In this document: piece after piece, positions 27,860-36,461 of the stretch
Layout: every line of letters begins with the position of its first letter
Position numbering within the stretch: the stretch's first letter is position 1
Made by a program: the position numbers and the translations under genes
Notes under the pieces: model-generated
Database searches by the model: none
What the model was told of the DNA's origin: nothing
What the model saw: only the letters and a program-made list of their open reading frames with translations
Origin: Bradyrhizobium sp. CB1650
GTDB lineage: Bacteria > Pseudomonadota > Alphaproteobacteria > Rhizobiales > Xanthobacteraceae
Length of the DNA: 64,000 nucleotides
Direction: 5' to 3'
Assembly: GCF_029761915.1 (NCBI RefSeq)
Contig: NZ_CP121695.1
Coordinates: forward strand, 6,229,501 to 6,293,500

Positions 27860-28873
27860 ATGATGAGGAAAGTGGTTATCGCGGCAGGTGTTTTCGTGGC
27901 ATCGACGGCGATCGCATCGGCCGCGACGCTCGACACGGTCAAGAGCCGCGGCACGCTGGTGTGCGGCGTCAGCGCCGGCTTTGCGGGCTTCTCCGCGCCG
28001 GACTCGCAAGGCAACTACAAGGGCCTCGACGTCGACTATTGCCGCGCGCTCGCGGCCGGCGTGCTGGGAGACCCCAACAAGGTGCGCTACGTCGCCCTGA
28101 CGGCGCAGAACCGCTTCACCGCGCTGCAATCGGGCGAGATCGACGTGCTCTACCGCAACTCGACGCAAACCTATTTGCGCGGCGTCACACTGGGCCTCCG
28201 GCAGGGCCCGATCAACTTCTACGACGGCCAGGGCTTTGTCGTGAAGAAGGACCTCGGCGTGAAGGAGCTCAAGGATCTGAAGGGCGCTACCGTCTGCGTC
28301 GCACAGGGCACTACGCATGAAGTCACGCTCGGCGACTACGGCCGCGCCAACGGCATCGACTGGAAGCCCTTGGTGTTCGACCGCGTCGACACCATGTACC
28401 AGACCTTCTTCGGCGGCCGCTGCGATGCCATGACCCAGGACGCCTCCGCACTCGCCGGTGCGGTGACAACCGCAGCGCCGAACCCGGCCGACTACGTCGT
28501 GCTGCCGCAGACCATCAGCAAGGAGCCGCTTGGGCCCTTCACCCGCAACGGCGATGAGGTCTGGAGCGACATCATCACCTGGCTGCATTACGGACTGATC
28601 GAGGCCGAGGAGCTCGGCGTGACGCAGGCCAATGTCGAGGAGATGACCAAGTCGACCACGCCCGCGATTCAACGACTTCTCGGCACTTCCGGCGATCTCG
28701 GCTCGCGGCTCGGGCTCGACAACAAATGGCTGGTTACGGCGATCAAGGCCGGCGGCAATTACGGCGAGATCTATGAGCGCAACGTCGGCAAGGCGAGCCC
28801 GCTCAAGCTCGAACGCGGCCTCAACGGCCTCTGGAGCAAGGGCGGCCTGATGTACGCCGTTCCGTTCAAGTAA
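27860..28873 (+). CDS. aapJ: Polar amino acid ABC transporter binding protein, AapJ type
   Basis: The 337-residue protein has a Sec signal peptide (hydrophobic VVIAAGVFVASTAIASA, cleavage near residue 23). The mature part contains GTLVCGVSAGFAGFSAPD, YKGLDVDYCRALAAG and VCVAQGTTHEVTLG, as in the family 3 polar-amino-acid binders of the Aap/Bzt group. It is placed downstream of the aminotransferase on the strand opposite to the permeases, which is unusual for aapJQMP. GGGGAG precedes the ATG. Confidence 0.9.
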   Translation: MMRKVVIAAGVFVASTAIASAATLDTVKSRGTLVCGVSAGFAGFSAPDSQGNYKGLDVDYCRALAAGVLGDPNKVRYVALTAQNRFTALQSGEIDVLYRNSTQTYLRGVTLGLRQGPINFYDGQGFVVKKDLGVKELKDLKGATVCVAQGTTHEVTLGDYGRANGIDWKPLVFDRVDTMYQTFFGGRCDAMTQDASALAGAVTTAAPNPADYVVLPQTISKEPLGPFTRNGDEVWSDIITWLHYGLIEAEELGVTQANVEEMTKSTTPAIQRLLGTSGDLGSRLGLDNKWLVTAIKAGGNYGEIYERNVGKASPLKLERGLNGLWSKGGLMYAVPFK

Positions 28874-28890
28874 GCCTGCGCGCGGTTTTC

Positions 28891-29057
28891 ACCTCTCCCC
28901 GCTTTGGGGAGAGGTCGACGCGCACGGCAGCGCACACTTGCGCGCCTGAGCGCGTCGGGTGAAGGGGGACTCTCCGCGAGTTCATCTCTCACCTTTCGCG
29001 CGGATAGAGCCCCTCACCCCGACCCTCTACCCGTAAGGATGGGGGAGAGGGAGAAGA
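28891..29057. repeat. Compound G/C-rich repeat, family C copy 2
   Basis: This opens with a perfect 10-bp hairpin ACCTCTCCCC-GCTTT-GGGGAGAGGT (28891-28915) and ends with CCCTCACCCCGACCCTCTAC...GGGGGAGAGGGAG, partly complementary to the start. The element lies between the binding-protein and racemase-like genes and resembles 44264-44401. The end of the repeat, GGGAGAGGGAG, provides the purine-rich stretch before the racemase-like start. Confidence 0.6.
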
Positions 29058-29070
29058 AGCACCGAGCCAC

Positions 29071-29709
29071 ATGCGCATCGCCCTCATCCACGCTCTCAAG
29101 CATTCCATCGCGCCGATCGAGGCTGCGTTTGCACGGGCCTGGCCGCAGGCACGGTTGATGAACCTGCTCGATGACAGCCTGTCGGCCGATCTGGCGCGCG
29201 ACGGCGAGCTCAACGATGCCGTGACCGAGCGCTTCCTGGCGCTCGGCGATTATGCAGCGGCGACGGGCGCAAATGCGATCCTGTTCACCTGCTCGGCCTT
29301 CGGCCCTTGCATCGAGGCAGTCGCGCGCGCGCATGCGCCGATGCCGGTGCTCAAGCCCAACGAAGCGATGATCGAGCGAGCCGTGACGATGGGCAAGCGG
29401 ATCGGCCTGCTTTCAACCTTCCCGCCGACGCTGGCCTCGATGCCGCCGGAGTTCCCAACCTCCGTCCAGGTCGTGCCGAAGCTTGCCGAGGGCGCACTGG
29501 CCGCGCTCGACCGCGGCGACCGCGCCGAGCACGACCGGTTGATCGCGCAGGCCTCGCGCGACTTGCGCGACTGCGACGTCGTCGCGCTCGCGCAGTTCAG
29601 CATCGCCGCCACTGCGCCGTTGGTCGCGGAAGCAACCGGCCGCCCCGTCGTAACCACGCCGGACAGCGCCGTCGAGAAGCTGATGAAGTTGCTTGGAGCA
29701 ACGGCCTAA
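29071..29709 (+). CDS. Aspartate/glutamate racemase-superfamily protein with one catalytic cysteine
   Basis: The 212-residue Asp/Glu/hydantoin racemase-fold protein keeps the first catalytic cysteine in LFTCSAFG (C74). The second, normally in a GCT motif near residue 175, is replaced by ALAQFSIAA. A two-base racemase therefore looks unlikely; isomerase, lyase or decarboxylase chemistry with one cysteine is possible. The gene ends 4 bases inside the tetR gene on the opposite strand. Its position after the transporter and aminotransferase suggests related metabolism. Confidence 0.82.
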   Translation: MRIALIHALKHSIAPIEAAFARAWPQARLMNLLDDSLSADLARDGELNDAVTERFLALGDYAAATGANAILFTCSAFGPCIEAVARAHAPMPVLKPNEAMIERAVTMGKRIGLLSTFPPTLASMPPEFPTSVQVVPKLAEGALAALDRGDRAEHDRLIAQASRDLRDCDVVALAQFSIAATAPLVAEATGRPVVTTPDSAVEKLMKLLGATA

Positions 29710-30353
29710 GCGCTGGTGTTGTCCCGACGTCGCAGATCCTTGATCGCGGCCGCAAGCGCGGTCTTGGTCTCGTTGACGAAATCCTCGACCAGCTCCTCGC
29801 GCGTGGTGTGCGCGGATTGACCGGTGAGCATCCCCTGCTCGGCCAGCATCACCACGCCGTGCAGCGCCGCCCAGATCTTCAGCGCCTGCCGCTCGCGCAA
29901 GTAACCCACCGCCGGTGCTTCCAGCGCTTCGATCACCAGCGTGAAGGTTTCGCGCGTGGCCTCGTGCAGCTCGCTGCCCTTGGCCGCGCAGGATACGGTG
30001 CGCGAAGCGAACATCAAGCGATAGATGCCGTTGCGGCGCAGGCCGAAATCGAGCGTCGCCTGGGCCAGCCGCGACAGCTTCGACTGCTTCGATGGCTTCG
30101 CGATCGCCGCGCGCAGCACTGCGGTGAACTGCCGGAACGCCTCCGCCGTCACCGCCGCGAGCAGCGCCTCGCGGTCGGCGAAATGCCGGTACGGCGCCGG
30201 CTGCGAGACGCCGAGCTGTTTCGCCAGCGCCTTGATGCTGATCGCCTCGGCTCCGCCCTGCTCCGCTTCGCGCAAGGCGGCCTTGATCAGGGCGTCGCGG
30301 AGATCGCCGTGATGATAGGTGTTCTGCGGCTTGCGGGCGAGTTGTGACGGCAT
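29706..30353 (-). CDS. TetR-family transcriptional regulator
   Basis: The roughly 215-residue TetR regulator has its helix-turn-helix in ISIKALAKQLGVSQPAPYRH (about 34-53), with a C-terminal ligand domain of the TetR_C type. ATG 30353 is preferred; the open frame allows a start at 30398 inside the divergent promoter. It faces the ferredoxin-P450-MFS operon and most likely represses it. Confidence 0.9.
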   Translation of the reverse strand: MPSQLARKPQNTYHHGDLRDALIKAALREAEQGGAEAISIKALAKQLGVSQPAPYRHFADREALLAAVTAEAFRQFTAVLRAAIAKPSKQSKLSRLAQATLDFGLRRNGIYRLMFASRTVSCAAKGSELHEATRETFTLVIEALEAPAVGYLRERQALKIWAALHGVVMLAEQGMLTGQSAHTTREELVEDFVNETKTALAAAIKDLRRRDNTSA

Positions 30354-30365
30354 GTTGACGCGAAA

Positions 30366-30422
30366 CCTATAAGTTTGCGCTTGACAGGGGAAGCCCATCG
30401 CGAATGTAATATACTATAACTT
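30366..30422. promoter_or_regulatory. Divergent tetR / ferredoxin promoter with repeated box
   Basis: On the plus strand TTGACA (30381-30386) and TGTAAT (30405-30410), 18 bases apart, resemble a sigma-70 promoter for the ferredoxin gene. Two similar boxes, CCTATAAGTT (30366-30375) and ACTATAACTT (30413-30422), flank it 47 bases apart and may be the TetR sites. The A/T-rich character stands out against the surrounding G+C. Confidence 0.5.
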
Positions 30423-30508
30423 AAATCAGCGACGAATGCCGCTGTTAAAATCGAGCATGAGGAAACGCGTCCGGCCCTCCAGGCCCGCGCATACGACCGA
30501 GGACGCCA

Positions 30509-30718
30509 ATGGCAGAGCGACTCAAGGTTCACGTCGATCCGGACAAATGCCAGGGCCACGCGCGCTGCAAGGCGCTCGCGCCGGAGCTTTTCGAGCTCGA
30601 CGAATACGGCAACGCCCGCGAGGCCGGGGACGGCACCGTGCCGGTCGGCCTGGAAGACAAGGCCTGGCTTGCCAAAGCCAACTGTCCGGAAATCGCGATC
30701 GACGTAATCGAGGAATAG
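30509..30718 (+). CDS. P450-associated ferredoxin with CxxHxxC cluster motif
   Basis: The 69-residue acidic ferredoxin has ligands C14 and C20 in DKCQGHARCKA and C59 in NCPEIAID. The position of the fourth ligand is His17 (CxxHxxC...CP), so a 3Fe-4S or unusual cluster is expected. Such ferredoxins sit next to P450 genes in mycobacteria and Rhodopseudomonas. It precedes the P450 gene by 55 bases and is its probable electron donor. No ferredoxin reductase is adjacent. Confidence 0.92.
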   Translation: MAERLKVHVDPDKCQGHARCKALAPELFELDEYGNAREAGDGTVPVGLEDKAWLAKANCPEIAIDVIEE

Positions 30719-30773
30719 CGCGCCTTTGCGGCACGCATGCCTTCGGCGAACACCAGCGTGAGGATTCCCTGAG

Positions 30774-31994
30774 ATGTCCGACGTCAGTCAACCTGCCGCC
30801 CATCCGCCCGTCACCGACTGGCTCAACGATTTCGACCACACCGATCCACAATGGACGGAGAATCCCTTCCCGATCTGGGATGAGCTGCGCGCCGCAAGCC
30901 CGGTCGTGCACACCGAGCGCTTTCTCGGCTGCTACCTGCCGACGACCTATGAGGCGGTGCGTGAGATCGCCAACGACCCCGAGCATTTCTCCTCGCGCCG
31001 CATCATCGTGCGCGACGCCCGGCCCGAGGTGACCCAGAACGCCGCCCCGCCGATCACCTCCGATCCGCCCGTGCACAAGCCGGCCAAGCAGTTGCTGCTT
31101 CCACCGTTCACGCCCGACGCGATGAAAAAACTCGAGCCGCGGGTCCGCACAATCTGCAATGAATTGATCGACGGCTTCGTCGCCGAGAAGAAGGTGGATG
31201 CGGCGGCACGCTACACCAAGCACATTCCGGTGCGCGCAATCGCCCACATGCTCGGCATTCCCGAAGGCGACAGCGACCTCTTCATCAACTGGATCCACAT
31301 GATCCTGGAGCTCGGCATCAAAGACGAGAACCTGCTGCTCCAGGCCGTCCACGAGATGAGCGACTATTTCAGGGATCATATCGAGCAGCGCAGGAAACAC
31401 CCGACCGACGATCTCATCTCCTATCTGATGAATGCCCGGAACAAGGACGGCCAGCCGCTGGAGGACGCGCACGTACTGGGCTCGCTGCGGCTGCTCCTGA
31501 TCGCCGGCATCGACACCACTTGGAGCGCGATCGGTTCCTCGCTCTGGCATCTCGCCCGCACGCCAGCCGACCGCGAGCGCCTGATTGCCGAACCGGAGCT
31601 GATGCCGACGGCCGTCGAAGAATTCTTGCGCGCCTATTCCCCAGTGACGATGGCACGCGAGGTGATCAAGGAAAGAACGGTTTCGGGCTGCCCGGTCAAG
31701 CCGGGCAACATGGTGCTGCTGTCCTTCCCGGCCGCCAACCGCGATCCCAAGATGTTTCCGGACGCTGACAAAGTCGTGATCGACCGGCGGGAAAACCGCC
31801 ACGCCGCCTTCGGCCTCGGCATCCATCGCTGTATCGGTTCCAACCTGGCGCGGATGGAGATGCAGGTCGCGCTGGAGGAATGGCTGAAGCGGATTCCGGA
31901 TTTCCGGCTCGACCCGGCAGGCACCGTGACCTGGTCGCAGGGTACGGTGAGAGGCCCCCGCCAGTTGCCATTTCTGCTCGGAAAGGCGATGTAG
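30774..31994 (+). CDS. Cytochrome P450 (class I bacterial)
   Basis: The 406-residue soluble P450 has the I-helix oxygen-activation motif IAGIDTTWS, the ExxR motif in EEFLRAYSP, and the heme-ligand loop FGLGIHRCIGSNLARME. All key residues are intact. It is a monooxygenase fed by the ferredoxin encoded just upstream. The substrate is unknown; the TetR regulator and the downstream MFS transporter suggest an organic acid or xenobiotic that is both transported and hydroxylated. Confidence 0.94.
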   Translation: MSDVSQPAAHPPVTDWLNDFDHTDPQWTENPFPIWDELRAASPVVHTERFLGCYLPTTYEAVREIANDPEHFSSRRIIVRDARPEVTQNAAPPITSDPPVHKPAKQLLLPPFTPDAMKKLEPRVRTICNELIDGFVAEKKVDAAARYTKHIPVRAIAHMLGIPEGDSDLFINWIHMILELGIKDENLLLQAVHEMSDYFRDHIEQRRKHPTDDLISYLMNARNKDGQPLEDAHVLGSLRLLLIAGIDTTWSAIGSSLWHLARTPADRERLIAEPELMPTAVEEFLRAYSPVTMAREVIKERTVSGCPVKPGNMVLLSFPAANRDPKMFPDADKVVIDRRENRHAAFGLGIHRCIGSNLARMEMQVALEEWLKRIPDFRLDPAGTVTWSQGTVRGPRQLPFLLGKAM

Positions 31995-32026
31995 GCCTCT
32001 CCAAAAGCAAGACGGAAAGGCCGGGC

Positions 32027-33349
32027 ATGACAGAGCAAGCAATCAAACCGGCGCCTGCGCATTTTGACGTCGCCGACGCCGAGCGGCGGATCAAGGCGAT
32101 CTTCATCGGCTCCATCGGCAATCTCGTCGAATGGTATGATTTTTACGCCTACACGGCGTTTGCGCTGTATTTCGCTCCGGCCTTCTTTCCCGGCAACGAT
32201 CCCGTCGTCCAGCAATTGAATGCCGCCGTCGTGTTTGCGGCAACCTTCCTGATGCGCCCTTTGGGCGGCTGGTTCTTCGGCTATCTCGCCGACCATTTCG
32301 GCCGGCGCATTTCGCTGACGCTGTCGGTCGTCTTCATGTGCTTCGGTTCGCTGATCATCGCGCTGACGCCAACTTATGCCACGATCGGCTTCGCCGCGCC
32401 GGTGATCCTGGCGCTGGCCCGCGTGATCGAGGGCCTGAGCCTCGGCGGCGAATACGGCGCCAGCGCGACTTACTTGAGCGAGGTCGCTGACCCCAGGCGC
32501 CGCGGCTTTTATTCGAGCTTTCAGTACGTCACCCTGATCGGCGGCCAGCTCACCGCGATCATCGTGCTCTTGCTCCTGCAAAAGGTCTTCCTCACGCCGG
32601 AAGAGCTGAAGGCCTGGGGCTGGCGTATCCCGTTCGCGATCGGCGCGATGCTGGCGATCTTCGCCGCCGTGATGCGGCGCGGCCTGCATGAGACCGAGGC
32701 GTTCGAGGAAGCCAAGAAGGTGGTCAAGCCGACCGGTTCGATCACCAACCTGCTGAAATACCCGCGCGAGCTGCTATTGGTGATGGGCCTCACCGCCGGC
32801 GGCACCGCCGCATTCTACACCTTCACCACCTACATGCAGACCTTCGTCAAGCTCTCGGTCGGGTTGACCGAGGACCAGACCACCTTCGTGATCTTCGGCA
32901 CGCTGATCTTCGCGACCATCCTGCAGCCGATCTATGGCGCGATCTCCGACAAGATCGGGCGCAAGCCACTCCTGATCTTCTTCGGCATCGCCGGCACGCT
33001 CTCGACCGTGCCGCTGCTGATGACGCTGAAGGAGACCAAGTCGCCGTTCATGGCTTTCATCCTGATCTGCGCCGCCTGGCTGTTCGTGGCCGGCTACACC
33101 TCGATCAACGCGGTGGTGAAGGCCGAGCTGTTCCCGACCAATGTCCGCGCTCTCGGCGTCGGCCTGCCCTATGCGATCACCGTCTCGGTCTTCGGCGGCA
33201 CGGCACCTGCAATCGCGCTCTATTTCAAGTCCATCGGGCACGAGGAATGGTTCTACTTCTACCTCAGCGGTGTCATCTGCATCTCGCTTATCATCTATGC
33301 TACGATGCGCGACACCAAGCATGCGTCCGCGATGCATCGCCACGAGTAG
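32027..33349 (+). CDS. MFS transporter, metabolite:H+ symporter family (KgtP-like)
   Basis: The 440-residue protein has about 12 membrane segments. The family block GNLVEWYDFYAY lies in TM1, and FGYLADHFGRR plus the EYGASATYLSEVA region match the MHS branch (alpha-ketoglutarate, citrate, shikimate and aromatic acid symporters). ATG 32027 is chosen because upstream extension lies in the P450 coding end. It is 32 bases after the P450 stop and three bases before the next gene, so it is in the operon. An organic acid is the likely substrate. Confidence 0.92.
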   Translation: MTEQAIKPAPAHFDVADAERRIKAIFIGSIGNLVEWYDFYAYTAFALYFAPAFFPGNDPVVQQLNAAVVFAATFLMRPLGGWFFGYLADHFGRRISLTLSVVFMCFGSLIIALTPTYATIGFAAPVILALARVIEGLSLGGEYGASATYLSEVADPRRRGFYSSFQYVTLIGGQLTAIIVLLLLQKVFLTPEELKAWGWRIPFAIGAMLAIFAAVMRRGLHETEAFEEAKKVVKPTGSITNLLKYPRELLLVMGLTAGGTAAFYTFTTYMQTFVKLSVGLTEDQTTFVIFGTLIFATILQPIYGAISDKIGRKPLLIFFGIAGTLSTVPLLMTLKETKSPFMAFILICAAWLFVAGYTSINAVVKAELFPTNVRALGVGLPYAITVSVFGGTAPAIALYFKSIGHEEWFYFYLSGVICISLIIYATMRDTKHASAMHRHE

Positions 33350-33352
33350 CCC

Positions 33353-34018
33353 ATGGCCGACGACAACGAGCCGCCGCCCGACAGCAAGCTGACACGCACC
33401 AAGGAGAAATGGGCGCGCGACGGCCGCTTCCTCACCGGCAAGATCACGCGCCCTGAGGACCAGCGGCTGCCGCCCGGCCAGCACCTCACCAAGGACTGGC
33501 CGGTGCTCGATCTTGGTCTTTCGCCCGCGATCTCGCGCGAGCGCTGGCGGCTCGACGTCTATGGTGCGATCGAGAACCCGGTGTTCTGGACCTTCGCGGA
33601 GTTCACCGCGCAGAAGCAGGCGCAATTCACCTCCGACATCCACTGCGTCACGACCTGGTCACGCTACGACAATCAGTGGGAAGGCCTCGCCACCGGCGAG
33701 CTGCTCGCAATCTGCCAGCCGCGCGACGATGCCCGCTTCGTGGTCCTGCATTCTTATGACGGTTACATCACCAATCTCGCGTTGGACGATTTTGCCGCTG
33801 AGGACGCCCTGCTCGCCCATAGTTGGTCGGGCCAGCCGCTGACGGACGAGCACGGCGGCCCGGTGCGGCTGGTTGTGCCGCATCTCTATTTCTGGAAGAG
33901 CGCCAAGTGGCTCCAGGCCATCGAATTCCTGACCGAGGACGCGCCGGGCTTCTGGGAAGTCCGCGGTTACCATAACCGCGGCGATCCCTGGGCCGAGCAG
34001 CGCTATTCAGGCGAATAG
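33353..34018 (+). CDS. Sulfite-oxidase-like molybdopterin oxidoreductase
   Basis: The 221-residue protein is a single molybdopterin-binding domain of the sulfite oxidase / YedY (MsrP) family. The likely Mo-ligand cysteine is in SDIHCVTTWSRYDN, and LHSYDGYITNLALDD and the C-terminal PHLYFWKSAKWLQAIEFL are conserved family stretches. There is no signal peptide, so it is probably cytosolic. It lies three bases after the MFS gene. Substrate and electron partner are not evident. Confidence 0.87.
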   Translation: MADDNEPPPDSKLTRTKEKWARDGRFLTGKITRPEDQRLPPGQHLTKDWPVLDLGLSPAISRERWRLDVYGAIENPVFWTFAEFTAQKQAQFTSDIHCVTTWSRYDNQWEGLATGELLAICQPRDDARFVVLHSYDGYITNLALDDFAAEDALLAHSWSGQPLTDEHGGPVRLVVPHLYFWKSAKWLQAIEFLTEDAPGFWEVRGYHNRGDPWAEQRYSGE

Positions 34019-34044
34019 GGTTCAAGCAGAACGGGGGAAAGCCC

Positions 34045-35268
34045 ATGGCTACGGAACGCTTTCAATTCCAGGGCGAAGGCGGTCATCAGCTTGCGGCCGC
34101 GTTGGAGTTGCCGGACGGCGAGCCGGCGGCCTACGCGCTGTTCGCGCATTGCTTCACCTGCGGCAAGGACACGCTGGCGGCCAAGCGCATCGCGGTGGCG
34201 CTCGCCGCCAAGGGCATAGCGGTGCTCCGCTTCGACTTCACCGGCCTCGGCTCCAGCGAGGGCGACTTCGCCAACTCGACGTTCTCTTCCAACGTCGCCG
34301 ATCTCGTCCACGCCGCCGATCACTTGCGCAAAGTCCGCAAGGCGCCGTCGATCTTGATCGGACACAGCCTCGGTGGCGCCGCGATCCTGGCGGCGGCCGG
34401 CAGGATTCCAGAGGCCAGGGCCATCTCGACCATCGCAGCGCCGTCGGATCCGGCGCACGTCACCGGTCTGTTCAAAGACCATATCGACGCGATCCGCGCG
34501 CAAGGCGAGGTTGAAGTGTCACTCGCCGGGCGCCCGTTCCGGATCAAGCGCGAATTCCTCGACGACATCGTCGAGCAAGAGCTGATGAAGGACGTCATCG
34601 GCCTGCACAAGGCCTTGCTGGTGATGCATTCGCCGGTCGACGATACCGTCGGCATCGACAACGCGACGAAGATCTTCGTCGCGGCGAAACATCCCAAGAG
34701 CTTCGTCTCGCTCGATCACGCCGATCATCTGCTCGCAAAGCCCGCTGACGCGCTCTATGTGGCCGACGTGATCGCAGCCTGGGCAAGCCGCTACATCGAC
34801 ACGGCCAAACCTGCAAAGGCGATGGATCTCGCCGAAGAGCCGCGAAAGGTCGTGGTGCAGGAGACGCGCAAGAGCAAATTCAACCAGATCATCTCGGTCG
34901 GCCCCCATCGCCTGGTCGCGGACGAGCCCGTCGCCGCCGGTGGCGAGGATGCCGGCCCTGGGCCCTACGATTTCCTGCTGGCCGGCCTTGGCGCCTGCAC
35001 CTCCATGACCATGCGGCTGTATGCCGACCGCAAGTCGCTCCCGCTCGACCGCGTCACCGTCACGCTGAAGCATTCCAAGATCTACGCCAAGGACTGCGCG
35101 GAGTGCGAGACGCGCGAGGGCATGCTCGACCAGATCGATCGCGTGATTGCAATGGAAGGCACGCTCGACGCCGAACAGCGCAAGAAGCTGATGGAGATCG
35201 CCGACAAGTGTCCGGTGCACCGGACGCTGACCTCGGAGATTCGCATCGTGACAAAGGCAGCGGACTGA
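34045..35268 (+). CDS. Bifunctional alpha/beta hydrolase - OsmC fusion protein
   Basis: The 407-residue protein has two domains: an alpha/beta hydrolase (about 1-260) with nucleophile motif GHSLGGAA and DHLLAKP near its His, then an OsmC/Ohr-like domain (about 270-405) with the two redox cysteines in LGACTSMTMRL and DKCPVHRTL. OsmC domains reduce organic or lipid hydroperoxides through the cysteine pair. The fusion suggests that an ester or peroxide is handled in one protein. It is encoded between the molybdopterin enzyme and the convergent TsuA-type gene. Confidence 0.9.
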   Translation: MATERFQFQGEGGHQLAAALELPDGEPAAYALFAHCFTCGKDTLAAKRIAVALAAKGIAVLRFDFTGLGSSEGDFANSTFSSNVADLVHAADHLRKVRKAPSILIGHSLGGAAILAAAGRIPEARAISTIAAPSDPAHVTGLFKDHIDAIRAQGEVEVSLAGRPFRIKREFLDDIVEQELMKDVIGLHKALLVMHSPVDDTVGIDNATKIFVAAKHPKSFVSLDHADHLLAKPADALYVADVIAAWASRYIDTAKPAKAMDLAEEPRKVVVQETRKSKFNQIISVGPHRLVADEPVAAGGEDAGPGPYDFLLAGLGACTSMTMRLYADRKSLPLDRVTVTLKHSKIYAKDCAECETREGMLDQIDRVIAMEGTLDAEQRKKLMEIADKCPVHRTLTSEIRIVTKAAD

Positions 35269-35291
35269 GTGGCCGACCGGCCTCTGGGCCG

Positions 35292-36347
35292 TCAGGCCAC
35301 CGCGAGAGGCTGAACGCGCAGCGCGCCGCGCAGGCCCGCGGCGGTGCCGAACAGGATGCCGGCCACCGCGACGAATGACGCCAGCGCGAGGGTGGACATG
35401 CCGGTGAGCCCCTGCCCGATCGAGCAGCCGAACGCCATCACGCCGCCGATGCCCATCAGCGCCGCGCCAGTGCCCGAGCGCAGCATGTGGCGCGGCGAGG
35501 AATAGCCTTCGAGCTTGAAGCGGCCTGTGGCGAGCGCCGTCACGAGGCTACCCGCGAACACGCCGGCGACTGTCGCGATGCCGAAATTCAACGTCAGACC
35601 GGTGGAGAGCATGGCGTATTGCAGCGCGTCCGCGATCGGCGCAATGAAGGTGAGCGAGGTCACCGGCACCGGGTTGAAATCATCCGCCCCGATATAGCCG
35701 GTGACGAACCAGCCGCCGGCAACGAGGAGACCGACGATGATGCCGGCCGCGATCTGGCCCGGCGAGCGCCGAAAGTCGGTGTGAGCGAACGCAAAGAGGA
35801 TCAGGGCGACGGCGATCACCGCGGCGGCCAGCGTGCGCGAGACCGCTTCGCCGAGGCCAAGCGTCGCGAATACGGACGGCAGCGAGTTCGCGTTCACCGT
35901 CACTTGCGAGGCCTGAACGAGCGCGATGCGCGCCGGCGCAATCAGACCCTTGAGCGTCATCTGCGCGGCGATGGCGAGCACGATCACGACGACAAACGAG
36001 CGGAGATTGCCGCGGCCGAGCAGCACCAGCGCACGCGAGCCGCAGCCGTTCGACAGCACCATGCCGTAGCCGAACAAGAGGCCGCCAAGGAACAGCACCG
36101 GCACCGAGAACGTCTGCTGCAGATAGATCGACTTGCCGAGATCGACCGTGCCGCCGCCGGCGAGGATCTGGCTCGCGGCGATCGCGACCGCGACCGCCAG
36201 CGCATAGGTGCGCACCAGCCGCCCGTCCCCTTCAGCGAGCCAGCCGCGCATGCTGCTCATCAGGCAGAAACCGCTGAGCAGGCCGACGGCGCCGTAGGTC
36301 ACGCCGATGGCGAGGCCGGCAAGGATGACGAGTTGGGTGGATTCCAT
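35292..36347 (-). CDS. YeeE/YedE (TsuA-type) thiosulfate/sulfur-compound transporter
   Basis: The 351-residue membrane protein has about nine or ten helices and the three cysteine positions of the family: C28 in LLSGFCLMSS, C102 in LSNGCGSRALVL, and one in MAFGCSIGQGLTG. In TsuA these thiols relay a thiosulfate ion across the membrane. It is convergent with the hydrolase-OsmC fusion (23-base gap) and close to the sulfite-oxidase-like protein, hinting at a sulfur/redox theme. No tusA-like partner was seen. Confidence 0.88.
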   Translation of the reverse strand: MESTQLVILAGLAIGVTYGAVGLLSGFCLMSSMRGWLAEGDGRLVRTYALAVAVAIAASQILAGGGTVDLGKSIYLQQTFSVPVLFLGGLLFGYGMVLSNGCGSRALVLLGRGNLRSFVVVIVLAIAAQMTLKGLIAPARIALVQASQVTVNANSLPSVFATLGLGEAVSRTLAAAVIAVALILFAFAHTDFRRSPGQIAAGIIVGLLVAGGWFVTGYIGADDFNPVPVTSLTFIAPIADALQYAMLSTGLTLNFGIATVAGVFAGSLVTALATGRFKLEGYSSPRHMLRSGTGAALMGIGGVMAFGCSIGQGLTGMSTLALASFVAVAGILFGTAAGLRGALRVQPLAVA

Positions 36348-36376
36348 TGGTGGTTCTCAGACCTCTCGACATTCTC

Positions 36377-36457
36377 CGTCATTGCGAGCGCAGCGAAGCA
36401 ATCCAGCCTGTCTCCGCGGATACATTTCTGGATTGCTTCGCTGCGCTCGCAGTGACG
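36377..36457. repeat. 81-base palindromic repeat, family A copy 2
   Basis: The arms 36377-36406 and 36428-36457 are complementary over 30 bases with one mismatch (AGTGACG for AATGACG). Length and arm sequence equal copy 1 at 21640; only the loop differs. It separates the TsuA-type gene from the oxidoreductase gene. Confidence 0.9.
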
Positions 36458-36461
36458 CGTA

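Noticed and set aside
26531..28672. 713-codon open frame on the minus strand
   Set aside because: It lies fully opposite the aminotransferase and binding-protein genes, has no recognisable domain, and shows the Arg/Asp/His-rich composition of antisense frames in G/C-rich DNA.
30522..32042. 506-codon minus-strand frame opposite the ferredoxin and P450
   Set aside because: Both plus-strand genes have intact motifs; the antisense frame has none.
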